A stretch of DNA of 64,000 nt from Mucidula mucida (taxonomy: Eukaryota > Basidiomycota > Agaricomycetes > Agaricales > Physalacriaceae): the NCBI GenBank assembly GCA_015501055.1, contig JADNYV010000004.1:372001-436000 (forward strand), in the 5' to 3' direction. The notes beneath the pieces are model-generated. The model saw only the letters and a list, made by a program, of their open reading frames with translations, did no database searches and was not told the origin of the DNA. Positions 1 to 11,086 of this stretch are shown piece by piece. The stretch's first letter is position 1. Every line of letters starts with the position of its first letter. A program made the translations under genes and the position numbers.

Positions 1-819
1 GGTCGGTCGTTCACCTGTGGCATTCTGTCTCCTGACCTTCTCACGCCTTTCTAGCCTTATGGAGGTCCTTGACAAGGGAAAGGCTGTCGCAGTCACAGTC
101 GTGAACGAGACCAAGGACAAGTTTAGTGGAAAAGTCATCTTCGAAAACCAGTCTACGTTCTTCATCCGTGGATCCGGTGGGTTTGGCGGAAAGCGCGCCG
201 GTAAAGGCAAGGAAGCGTTACTATGAACTGGTTGGAACTGGTGGTAATGTGTTTTGTAGATCGTGGCTCTGCTACTGCCGAGTACAAGATACCACAGCGC
301 GCGCCTGATGCAGTCTTGGAGGAGAAGACCAGTACCATTCAAGCGGCGTTATACCGGTATGGCAACTTTTGGCGTGCACTCAATCTCTGTTGCTCATCGA
401 AGACTCAGTCTAAGTGGTGATTCGAATCCGCTGCACGTATGATTGTGTTCACTACCTTTTGATCTGTTCCTCAAGGTCTTTAGATACTGCCTGAATTCGC
501 CGCTATCGGAGGTTTCGATAAACCAATTTTACACGGGCTTTGTTCTATGGGTATATCTGGAAAACACGTATACAAGGCCTTCGGTGCCTTCAAGGATATC
601 AAAGTGCGCTTCGCTGGGGTCGTTTATCCAGGCGAGACGCTGGTCACTTCGATGTGGAAGGATGAGGGCAAAATAATGTTCAGTAAGTTCCAACTAACTA
701 GAAATGTACAAGGGTATCTAACATAGATCGTAGCAACTAAGGTAAAGGAAAGAGATAGTTTAGTCCTAGCGTCGGCCGGCGTAACACTCGTCGATATATC
801 CATTACTTCAAAGTTGTAG
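1..819 (+). CDS. FOX2: Peroxisomal multifunctional beta-oxidation enzyme, C-terminal hydratase-2 part (partial)
   Basis: Only the 3' end of the gene lies in the window. Exons read at about 55-200, 260-356, 409-436, 484-682 and 734-819, with introns that join in frame. The product is the MaoC-like enoyl-CoA hydratase 2 domain that ends Fox2/HSD17B4-type proteins, which hydrate trans-2-enoyl-CoA and oxidise the 3-hydroxyacyl-CoA in peroxisomal beta-oxidation. Visible marks are [18 protein letters not shown], the hydratase-2 motif [11 protein letters not shown] (catalytic Asp and His, split over two introns), [12 protein letters not shown], and [10 protein letters not shown]. The last three residues are SKL, a textbook PTS1 peroxisome import signal. 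The dehydrogenase domains expected upstream lie outside the window. The gene converges on the Ca2+/H+ exchanger about 100 bases away. The reading frame is intact throughout. Confidence 0.9.
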
Positions 820-921
820 ATAAGGACTGTAGCTCATGTATAAAAGTCTAGCTGTTGTCCGTTCACGTCATCCCGATTTCAATTTATACTGAGATGCTGA
901 TCAGAAGTGGGTATCATAAAA

Positions 922-3256
922 TCATGTTGAACATGTAACGTTGAGGTAGGTTGAGGTATCGACACCTTGACATCCGGTCAGATTCAGGATTACAGTACGA
1001 GAGAACACGTACCAGGATAGAACCAGAAAGTCACTCCGAGGATAACATACAGACCTGCTCGAAATTCAGACCACAACGCAGAATGAGACAGAGCACCTAC
1101 ACATCAAGATCATTCCTTCGAGCCAGTTTGATTTGCCGTCTTGTACGACGTAATTCACTGTCAGGACTGAAAAGGACGTGAGAAACGAGGCAAATCGTGC
1201 CAGGAAAGAGTAGTCACCGGCAAGGAAAAGAGCAACAGATTCATACGGATCAAAGAGAAGCGTCAAAGGCTTGCCCATAATCCATGCCAACGTAACAATG
1301 AAGCTAGGCGCAGTTAGAACATTGATGGTAGAGCTGTGGTACGGAAAACGTACGGAATGACAAAGAGCGCTATTTGCTATGAACATCCTGTTAATACAGT
1401 AAAGATAGACGAGCCAGCGACAGCTTACAATACTTGATCCGACGGCTACGCCCAAACTTAGAGTGAGCTTGTCCTTGACGGACACAGCAACCGCACTGTA
1501 AAAGGACATGAGACACGATGCAGACAGTGCCAGGAAATCAGTATTCACGTTACATGTTCTGCAGCATTCCCGACGATAGGAAGGAGAATGACGCCCACGA
1601 ACTCTTTACTGATTCCTCCCTTGTCGGTCATACCATCAATGGAGTCTACAAGCCACTCAGCAGTGACAGCAACCAGCTGCAGAGATTGGATCAGTGGGAG
1701 GCATATACACGAGCCAGGGAAACGGGGCATACGACAGTGACAACCACGAGCAAACCGATTGTCATACCTACGCTGAGTTGAGGAACTTCTTCCTCATCCT
1801 CATCCTCAATATGCGTTTGAGTAGAGCTAGGTTCGAAATCGGGCTCATCATGAACAGTGGATCCGTCCGTTTTCCCTTTCCGCGACAAGGGATTCCGGAA
1901 CTGCTTCTCGTACTGGGTGGACTTCATGACATACTCCCCTTTGTCAGAATAGAGAACTGAATGGGAGAATAGCTGGAACACGAGATAGGAAAGATAGACT
2001 GCCCAACCGTCAGTACAGGTATCTATACACGAGAACCAGGAAACATACTGAAGAGAAGAATGATGGCAACTCCGTGACTGACATGAAGAATGTCGGAAGT
2101 CTCATCGTTATCGGGATCGTTATCCACCGAGAAATGGAAGGCTGCAGGCAGAAGCACCGCGATGACACTAATCGTGAGTAACGATGAGTTCAACTGTGTG
2201 GCGACTACGAGAAGCCGTGAGAGATGTTCGAAAGCAGCAAACAGCACTTACCCAGACCAAAGCCTTGTTCTTGGTACTTTATGCCGCCAGCGAAGAAACA
2301 CATTCCGAGAACCAAAACTGCGCGCAAGTTAGGCTAGGAAAGTCGGACAACGAGAATACTCACGAAGATTGCTGAGAATGGACCCAACCACTGTTATCCT
2401 TGTTATTACAGGTGTTCACGTATAAGCGAACATGCTCACATGACGATTGGACGATTTGCAGCTCGCATTTTATTAGGGCAATGATCTGGGTGATATTAGA
2501 CTCAGTCGATTTCCACCAAAAGACAACTTACGGCAACTATGAGTTCAACGCTGTATAATCTATTAGTGCAAGAACGTGATGTTGAGCGTCGTCATAACTT
2601 ACGCGTTTCCCTGGAGAACGAATACTCGCGTAAGAGATCCGAAGATAACAGGACGGCAGGCGACAAACGCACCAAAGTAGCATTGAGGAGGCCGGCAAGA
2701 GTCTGGCCCACTCTCATTGACAGTTCATCGGTCGCAAACGCCAATAACTGAAAACGTTGTCTGAGGACGGCAGACCAAAGACGAAGAAAATGACAGACCT
2801 TGGCAAGAGGTATGATTGCCAAAAAGGAAACTACTCGAGGATAAGTGATGGGTTGGAAGAACTGATGGGTGGCGTACAAACAAATATTAGCGTGTCTTGC
2901 TTTCCTGCGAGGGCGAAATGTAATGCCCACTTTACGAAAGAAAATATGTCAATCAATGTTTGGGAAAGCAAGGAATCATTACACACAGATACGGGAATAA
3001 AGAGAAGAAGAATATTCAATGCTGCAAGATGATGAGTATTCGCGTTTGGTGGCGGTGAAAAAGAAAACGCACGAGAGGATCTCAGTATAGACAAAGAGCT
3101 CCGCCACGCAGAAGGAGCCGGAGCAATTGGCTTTGCGGGCGTCATCTGACTCAAAAGGGTAGTCCGAACTCGTTCCAAAGGACCGAAAGATTGTTGGCCT
3201 GAGCGGGTCGAGTGTCTGCGGGTGGTTTCCCCAGTAGCCGCCCTACGTGGGCGCAT
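922..3256 (-). CDS. Vacuolar Ca2+/H+ exchanger (CAX family, VCX1-like)
   Basis: CAX antiporters load cytosolic Ca2+ into the vacuole using the proton gradient. Translation starts at the ATG at 3256; an earlier in-frame codon is only GTG and an upstream stop precedes it. About eleven short introns splice in frame. The order is a basic N-terminus (MRPRRAATGETTRR), then membrane segments such as LNILLLFIPVS and VVSFLAIIPLAK, the first CAX alpha-repeat (LGNAVELIVAIIALIKCE), VGSILSNLLLVLGMCFFAGG, GFGLVATQLNSSLLTISVIAVL, an acidic loop, the second repeat (LLPIVGNAAEHVTAVAVS), and MGKPLTLLFDPYESV. The C-terminal part reads NWLEGMILMCLYVILGV and FWFYPG. The last exon has two possible endings: a direct stop at 990-992, or a 50-nt intron with a strong GTACGT donor leading to a stop at 922-924. 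I prefer the latter. No frame damage seen. Confidence 0.93.
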
Positions 3257-4015
3257 TTCACCAGTCTGCGATCTTGTTAAAGGTTCTGCTGCTGTGCTGA
3301 CATGCTGTGGGCTGTCCACGAGGGGTCGCTGCTCAGTCGCGCCACTTTCTATAGAATTCGGGGCTACGCTGCTGTTGTCTGTGGAATGTTATGAAAACCT
3401 GAGAAGCTTTTTACCACAGCAAAACTGACCCATATGGAAAGCGTTAACAGCGTTGGGTCGTAGTCGGGGAGAAAGGAGTGTGATAGGAATGACGCTGTGT
3501 TGACTGCTGTGGCTCTAACGATATCGAACGGCACGTGTGTAATGTTCTGTCAAAAAAATCAGAACGTGAGGCTTCTCTTGACGTTTATATAGATAGCTAA
3601 CCGGCGCTAATCGCTATGATTCGGTGAGCGTTGAGCAGTGATAGCTGTGTGAAGCCGGCGTGACGAAGATGCAACACAGGCTTTCGGACTGCGCTACACC
3701 CCTATAGAAACCGGCTAGCCGGCAATCAGGTAATCTTGCATGCCATGTCCTCGTTTCTGAAGTTCAGGCGCCCCAGAATATGGAGGACAATGTTCAAGGC
3801 GGAAAGTTGACGATTTGGAACGGTCATGCTGATCATGGCAAGAGAAGTGTCGCGTATTCTTGGCTAAAACCCCCAAGCCTTCTTGGCCTACCCCCAGCTC
3901 AGTTACCCACGCTTTTGCAGATGGTGAAATGCTTTCAAATTGTATTTACGTATGACTACCGCTCTTCTAGGTAAGCTCAAAGCACGGAGGACGCATATCA
4001 CAGCCTGAGCTATAT
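3257..4015. other. Intergenic region upstream of the CAX gene
   Basis: About 760 bases between two minus-strand genes, so it holds the exchanger promoter and the 3' flank of the F-box/LRR gene is at its right edge. No convincing coding frame, RNA gene or repeat. A 12-base perfect palindrome CCGGCTAGCCGG lies at 3711-3722. Confidence 0.5.
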
Positions 4016-6331
4016 CTAACCGAGATATGCGAACGACACAGCACCGTACAAACCATCTTCCCGACCTAACATCCCGTAACCTCGGATGATCTAGAAATGG
4101 GGATAAATTTGGAATCACGAAGAAATAAAAATATACACTGACTTCCATTTTCCTAGCGTGCCATCCGACACCACTGCTGACATTCCCATTGGCCTCGGAG
4201 AGCTTGTCCAGTTCCATTCTTAGAGGATGTCCGACGGGTAAATCTCTGACCAAATTGCTCCCTGCTCCTTGCCCAATCCAACCACAGGCAGTGTCAACAT
4301 ACCAGCCTCTACCGCCTTTACTCCGAATTGTTTTCCATCCGTTGGCGCCAGCGCCCAGTCCAGCAAGCATAGCCGTCGAGAGTTCTATAACCCGTAGTCT
4401 CGTAGGGGCATGCTTGGGTTCAGAATTAGCAGTGGATAAAGTGAACGAGAAGGGCGGGCAACACAAAGGTCGGATAATGGAGGAATGAAGGGCGATGCAT
4501 GACTGGCGTGTAGAGGTTGCAGTCGCGATCGGAAGTGCATCGCCTGTCCTCATGCCGCAGCTCAACTCGGGAGAAGTGTTCAATAGCGTCAGAATTTCGA
4601 CATTGCTTGCCTTCCTTTCCAAGAAGTCTGATATGTCCTGAATCCCGAGGTCGGCAATATAGGAAAGACCCAAAGAACGTAGGCTAGGCTGCGGAGGACA
4701 GGCGCGTAGGATGTCGCGAGACACTGGCGAGCTGGATAAATCAAGGTAGACCAATTCTCCGTTCACGAAGCATGGCGCTTCGGTGACGATGACCTTCAAG
4801 TCTTCCTCGGAAATGGGTGAAGGGAAAGTCAAATCGCCGTATAGGTTGAGTTCACTTATTTGACCCGCTACCCGGGACTCAACCAGGAACTGCCGGATGC
4901 TCTCGCCCGTCAGCCTCACACAGCGCGCAAGGGCAAGAGATTTGAGTCGAACGGTGGAGGAACGGCCCAAGGCAGTCAGTAATTCGGGAGTAGCGCGAGT
5001 GCCCGAGAGGTCGAGGTGAGTGAGCGAGGGGAAGGCGAGGACGAACGGTAAGAGGATGTGGGGTAAGATGGACTTGACACCGCGAAGACCCAAACGCTGC
5101 AGTCCAGGGAAGGCCATAGGTTCTTCTGGACGGCCACGTCGCGAAAAATCGTCCGTCTCAGTTGGTTCAGGAATGATAATATGGAACGTGACAAAGTCCG
5201 TGAGGGCATTGACGAAAACCGCGCTCACGCAACCGGTGAGATCAACAGCTTCCAGATCACGACATTGCCGACGTCTCTCCTTGTCTTCTTCTTCCGTGTC
5301 ACATATATCAACGAGGGAGCGACCTCTTGAAGAGCGCCCTCTGCCACGAGAAGGGGCCCCACGGAGGAATAGTTCGTTTAGCACTGAATACGTCAAGGCA
5401 CCGTCCATGTATTCCGTAGCTCCAAAAGTAATGAGATTCGGCATTTCCTTGAGAATCACCAGTCAACACCTATTCATGCCACAAGTTATTTCAAGCGCTG
5501 ACCTTCAGTACAGCTTCGACGCGATCTCCGGTGACAAACCGACTGTTGACACCTTCCTCCACAGAACGACGCATACCAATGGTCCGAAAATGATTGAAAT
5601 CGAGGTGGCGCACGAAACGACCGGGCCGCGGATCTTGGGGAGTAGGTACTAGACACGGAACACGTTAGTCTATATGACAAGGTCATCACACGCAAACAAA
5701 TGAATGGCTCACCATATACGGCTGGATCTCGACGTTCCATGACGTTCTGAATAGCGTCGCTGATGGAGCGAACGAGCTCCCAGCGCGCGGGGCTCTTGCT
5801 TTTATGCCGGAAACGTCGGGGGCTTGGCTCCCGCGATGCCATGGGGGAAAGTAAATCCGGTGAAATGGACTCGTCGGGCATATTGAGAGACTCGAGTATG
5901 CTTTCGCGAAGGGATTTGGCGGTCTCCTCGTTGTTTCGATCGCCACGAGCTGTAGATTTCGCTGCCGTTTCTGCGGCGGCTTTTACCGTCTTCTCCATGA
6001 CCTGATCGACCGTCTCCTCGTCATACTCCCAGGCGAGCTCTTCAACGAGAGAAAGCCATCCGCGAGGTAGCCTAACCTCTAGGTTGCGCCAAAGCCAAGG
6101 TTTCGCTGCCTCGTTCCAGTCATGATTGACTAGACATAAGTTTTTGAGCGTACGCCTGGTCAAAGGTTCCGACCAATTGGCTGGGGGTAATGAGGATGGA
6201 AACGATGTCGGAATGCCATGTTCAGTTATTATCAAGGGATCTAGAGAAGGATTGGCAGGTGGTAACGAGGCAGCGTATATGTGTGAGCAGATTCGGGTGA
6301 GTATTTCAGGAGGGTATTGAATTGCGTGCAT
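4016..6331 (-). CDS. F-box-like leucine-rich repeat protein
   Basis: Start is the ATG at 6331; the longer frame upstream begins with TTG. Four exons join in frame, with introns after about residue 225, after VEAVLK (near 5460-5515), and near 4090-4150. The N-terminal 90 residues look F-box-like (IQYPPEILTRICSHIY, then LKNLCLVNHDWNEAAKPWLW), the segment that binds Skp1 in SCF ubiquitin ligases. A serine/arginine-rich linker follows, then repeated leucine-rich units such as LEAVDLTGC, LQRLGLRGV, LTHLDLSGT, LKSLALARC, ISELNLYGD and LVYLDLSSS, typical of a substrate-binding LRR fan. The final exon gives YGMLGREDGLYGAVSFAYLG and then a stop; the longer open frame through the last intron is not coding. 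The target is unknown. The frame is intact. It could also be an AMN1-like LRR protein that does not act in an SCF. Confidence 0.85.
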
Positions 6332-7177
6332 AGACGATGGAGAAAAGGCGTTGCGCGAAACTGGAGACAGACAACTGGCAGACAAGGAAGTTTGGGGAAG
6401 GGGGGTTGCCCAGACAAAGAATCGGCGCTTGACTCAACCAAGACTATGACGGTCCTTAAGTACCAAATTGATCGTCACGTGGATCAAATGTCGGCAACGA
6501 CTACATTATTGCGCGTTATGCGATCAGACGCCTAGCCGATTTTCATAAGGGAAACGTGGCGTACGGGAGTCACAGGGCGGACCAACAGCTTGCAGAACGT
6601 TTGTTAATTTCGCACCGGGGCGCCCACCTGAGCAATACAGAGTTACTACTCCTTTCTGTTCAGGTCGAATTGGGCCGTTGGCCCACCTAGCGGCAATTAT
6701 ACCTTTACTTGGTAGGAGACGACCCTTCCGGTGTGTGCTCGTGATGCCTTCTGAGGCCGCCCTGTTAGAGGTGAAGCATGGGTGTCCACGGAACTGCATA
6801 TAGAAATAAACTCCTCGTTCCAACAACGCAGCAGGCGCCTGCGTATTTATTATGTTGTAGAAAAACGACGCGTTATTGCGACATGTTCCCGAGTTGATGT
6901 ATAATCGTGTAGAATGCCTTCGAATTGAGACATCGGTTTCTGAGTTGACGAATGGCTGTGGGTATGTTTGGGGTATGTCAAATGATGTTCTCGCCTTCGC
7001 AATGGGGTGCAGGTGACCGAACAAAACTCCGCTGTGCCATCTGGTGCCACACATTTAGACGTAAGATACTGGGATGAATGTTTTGGCAAGGAAGTTCAAT
7101 GAAGGGGTAATAATATCGGAAAGTTGGGGTAGAAACGGTATCATGGTTCCGAAGTAACAAGAACGAGATAGGTGGGG
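6332..7177. other. Intergenic region, no feature seen
   Basis: About 850 bases between the F-box/LRR start and the ERG28 stop. Open frames here lack coding character. It must contain the F-box/LRR promoter. No tRNA, repeat or mobile element recognised. Confidence 0.4.
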
Positions 7178-7805
7178 CTACGATTTGACGTAGAATTCGT
7201 ACTGAGTAAACATCCATACGAGCGACAGCGCTGATGTTAAGCGGTAAGTTAGGCTGCTTAGGAGCCAAAAGGAAGGCTTACTCGATACGATTACTGGACT
7301 CATTGATCCGGGATTGACAGTGACCGAACGGAAGATGAAAAACTCGGACGAGAAGTGGCCAAAGGCGATGAGGTATGTGAAGAACGCCATGTCGTAAACG
7401 CTGAGGAAAAGTATGAACGTTTGAACACTCATAGGCCAAGGGGTGAACCTAGAAAGAACATACTGTTTTTCATTGATGTTGTACGCGGCGTAAGCTCGCA
7501 CGACAGCAGAAGTTAGAGTCCAAATAGCAAACGTGCGCGCTTGCAAAGCAGTCACTGCAACGCAATCAGACGTGTCAAATCAGGTAGAAAGGGTATCTCA
7601 GGCTACCTGGTACGCGGTCGTATACTCTTTGGGTCAACTTGATGGTTGCGAAATTTTGGACGGAGTTAAATACGGCCGTGGCGGCTATGAAAAGCTGCCA
7701 CTTTGGCAGCCATCCCACAGCCTGTGGTAAGTCTAACAAACTGGTTTGAGAACTACTAAGATTGATTGATGCGGTCAACCTACAGGGAGCAAGAAAGTCC
7801 AACAT
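7178..7805 (-). CDS. ERG28: ERG28-like ergosterol biosynthesis scaffold protein
   Basis: Erg28 is a small ER membrane protein that tethers the C-4 demethylation enzymes (Erg25, Erg26, Erg27) in sterol synthesis. The sequence shows LPQAVGWLPKWQLFIAATAV, NSVQNFATIKLTQRVYDR, VTALQARTFAIWTLTSAVVR, YAAYNI, YDMAFFTYLIAFGHFSSEF and the ending LVWMFTQYEFYVKS. Four hydrophobic segments are clear. Three introns splice in frame: near 7565-7610, 7400-7450 and 7230-7285. The chosen start is the first ATG at 7805, which gives a slightly long N-terminus (about 27 residues before LPQAVG). A shorter start through an unseen 5' intron is possible. It is divergent from the gene at 7927 with only 121 bases between start codons, so the two probably share a promoter. 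Confidence 0.93.
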
Positions 7806-7926
7806 TGAAAGTGACACGAGATGGTTCGAGCGAGATGGCAAGTTGTGTCAGCGTGTTTGAGTCAGCGAAGCTCTGTTTGGCAGTTTGCAGCCCTGGCTTG
7901 CCCTGCCGTTTTTCTCAGTGGCAGCC

Positions 7927-10911
7927 ATGGACGCTATGCCGTCGCTCGCCGCGCCTACTAAAGAGCGGACCCCGTCGCTGCGGTCGGTGGGCAGCAACTC
8001 AAGTATAGCCAGCGGCGTGTCTCTTACTCGTCGACCACGAACTCGCGCACGTTCCCGCACAGTCACAGGAGGCCAACCGGATACCGCCTCTCTACGCAAT
8101 GCTGCTACCATGGAGTCTGGTATTCTAGGCAAGCCAGTCGTTGCTGAGCCCGAATCTGTACATTACCCCCGTTCAACCGATCCTTCACCCTCTCGACCCC
8201 GGACCCAACGGCCAGCCACGGCAGATGCTCATTTTCCCGACTCCAAAAGCCCGGCAAGAAGAGAATTCGGACCTGCTACAGCAACTTTGGGCGTCAGTAC
8301 ATATCTCTCTCCCCACTATTTTGAACGCTCATGTCGAATAACAGGTCACAACACTGAATCTGCAAGCGAACCAGCCTCCATCATCCTTCATAGTCCCCAA
8401 GCAGCACGCCAATGTTCGCGACTCTATATTCTCCCAAACCTCCAACTTTACGCAGCAATCAGGCACATCTTCCTCGCTGTATCCTCCCTCAACATCTACC
8501 GCGTCTGGAACGGAATCTCCTCCATCTCCTCGCTCTATTGTCGACCCAGATGGTGATATGGATGTCCCCATAATGGATGACTTGCAAGAATATGATGGGG
8601 ACGACGTCTCTTATCGTCTTCGCCTTTTGGTCAAGAACAACTACTTCTTGCCCCCAGCGCACTCCAAGCCTTCCGCGTCCGATTTTGCTCCCACCCCGTC
8701 GCTTCAGAAAAAAACCAGTGCTCCTGGTTTCTTTGACCTCTTTCGTGGAAAGTCCAAATCGAAGCCCTCAACTCCGCTTGGCACTTCACCGCCAACAGAC
8801 GGATTGGCGCCTGTCTTACGGACAACTTCAGACTCTTCGACTACTGCGGCGTATGCCACATTTGCTCAGCCCCGTAGCTCCTCCCACTCACATCGTCCGG
8901 CGCACGCGAGTATGGTGAACGATCGTTCTGGTCGGGTGGTGGTCGTCAGAGAGAAGATGTCTGATTTAGTCGGTGCCGCAAAGCAAGCGGAACAGGATAT
9001 GAAGAGTCGTGGCGGTCGTCTGGGCTCGCAGAAGGGTCAACAAGACGTGTTTGACGATGTCATTGACCCCACTGACGCGGTGGACCTTCCCCTTCCATCT
9101 GCTACATATCCTTTTGCTGTCCAAGCTTCGGCCCTCCATGGTCTTGGGGTCCAGGATTCTGTTGGTGCAGCATTACTCGCGGATCATCTTCCGCCGCCCA
9201 CCAGCCCGGATCCCGACGACGATTGGAGAAAAGCGCTGCTAAAGGCGGCAGTCGGGCATTCATTGGATAACTTACATGGTAACAGCACAGCGAACTCTCC
9301 AAAGTCTGCCATAAATATGTCTTCGTCACCGGAATCTATAGGCCAACGAATCATCGGCCATCCTATTGTATCTGAGGGTAGCCCCACAGGCTGGAGTCGT
9401 CCTCCGAGTCGACAGCACGCTAGTCGTGCGCGCGGCTTGTCCAGTCCTGATCCTGGGATGGAGTCGCACCCGACCACCCCTCTTCCCATGCGTGCTGAGA
9501 CTCCAATCACCCCTTTAATACCGCTCTCGCCGCCTCCACGCCGCATCATCAACCCATTATACTCTCTGTCACAGACTGATTTAGGTGCGCCGCCAACAAA
9601 TTCTCCTTTCGTTGCCCCTCCACTACCATCGAGCCCTCTGCTGAGGAAAGCGACCTCGTCTCCAGGTCTCAATTCCATGGCGAGGGCGAGATTGACACCT
9701 CCGCCTTTACCCATGGATACACGCAGTCTGCAAGAACCGCGACAAGTTGGATCATCCTTTGAGACTACTCGGGAACATTCGGTTGGCAGCGTACATTCGG
9801 GATCGATTTATTCGGATGACGACGACGAACATGATCGTTCTTCAACCACATTGTCGTATTATTCTCAAGCATCTCCCACCGCCTCAGCGTTCCACGATGC
9901 TCTGAGCCGTGGTCCTACTCGCTCAGCAACTACATTCTCGCAGCTTATCTCCCATGATGAGCTCAGTAATGTCAGCGACACTGCGCCCAATCGCCGTGAC
10001 GAAACGATGTCTCCACCTCCCCCTCGCGCCTCGACTTCTACACCGAGTGTTGCACTCGCCCCCCCTCCTCGATCATCGTCACTGCGACAGAAGGCTATCC
10101 CTGCGCGGTTATTCACGACTAGTACGCCACTCGTAGGAGAGTCGCGAACTTCCACCCCGTCAATAGAGATTCTAGAGCCTCCTCCAACGACTCCTCCATA
10201 CACTATTTCCGAACGTCGAAACGGACCTACACCGCTAACATTACACATACCCTCCACTAGCACACATCCTGTCATGCATTCCGCACCTGCACCCTCCTCA
10301 CCAACGTCATACTTGATAGTATCCAAGCGCAGCCCAATGCCATGGATGACCTCGATTCCTCATCAGACGAGAGCGACAGCGAGGAGATCAACGAGCGCAA
10401 TAGTAATGATGTGTTACCGGATTCGACATCTCCTGGAGGATCCCAGCTATACGTTGACCCCCGTACTCGAAAGATCTCTAACGCTCGTGATTCATTGATG
10501 CGGCTGGGCAATCATTCCACTCCTCATGTCGCGCGACCATCACTGCCATTCGGCGTAACGGATCCCAAACAACCGATTGGATACACACCTAAACAAACTC
10601 GCCCACAGTTCTTTGTCGACAAAGCAGAACGCAGTGTATCAGGAAGTGGTACAACTCCGGCGTCTTCCTTCGATTTCTTCAAATACGCGCAAGATCATCC
10701 ACGTTCACCTGACTTACTTGGTGGTTCGGGAGCAGGGAAGCGTCGGCCTGCAACAGCGGATGAGAATGTTCAGGCTTGGCAGCATAAGCAGCGGGATCAA
10801 GAGTCATTGAGAAGACTGGATGGCTTGCTCGTCCAACACATGGAGGCAGAAAAGGACAGACTCAAGAGGATTGCTTCGAATATTCAATCATCCAACAACC
10901 ACGCACCATGA
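7927..10911 (+). CDS. Long serine/proline-rich disordered protein of unknown function
   Basis: I do not recognise a domain. Exon 1 starts at the ATG at 7927 (MDAMPSLAAPTKERTPSLR). Introns at about 8157-8219 and 8297-8343 bring in PRQMLIFPTPKAR and then LNLQANQPPSSF, and a long exon follows to about 10271. A further 62-nt intron (about 10272-10333) is needed to reach MDDLDSSSDESDSEEINE. The protein is roughly 930 residues, dominated by Ser, Pro and Thr, with acidic patches and many SP/TP sites that could be phosphorylated. A short ordered-looking piece near residue 180 (YDGDDVSYRLRLLVKNNYF) is followed by APGFFDLFRGKSKSK. The last 60 residues (AWQHKQRDQESLRRLDGLL onward) look helical, possibly coiled coil. 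No signal peptide or membrane segment. It may be a scaffold or regulatory protein, but that is a guess. Confidence 0.75.
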
Positions 10912-11086
10912 CATACATATTTATACCTATATCTACTTATACCGATTTTCTGCCACTGATACCCTATGTTTGTTCAAATTTGCTACGAAAGACCACGAAG
11001 CCAATCCATCACGAATTGATAATGATTCTGCATCGCGCAGCTTGAAGCCCATATAATTAGCAGAAGCGGTACATTCAAGAACTACG

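Noticed and set aside
3903..4015. Continuation of the F-box/LRR open frame to 3903
   Set aside because: This reads through the last intron. Splicing gives the conserved-looking ending FAYLG and a stop at 4016.
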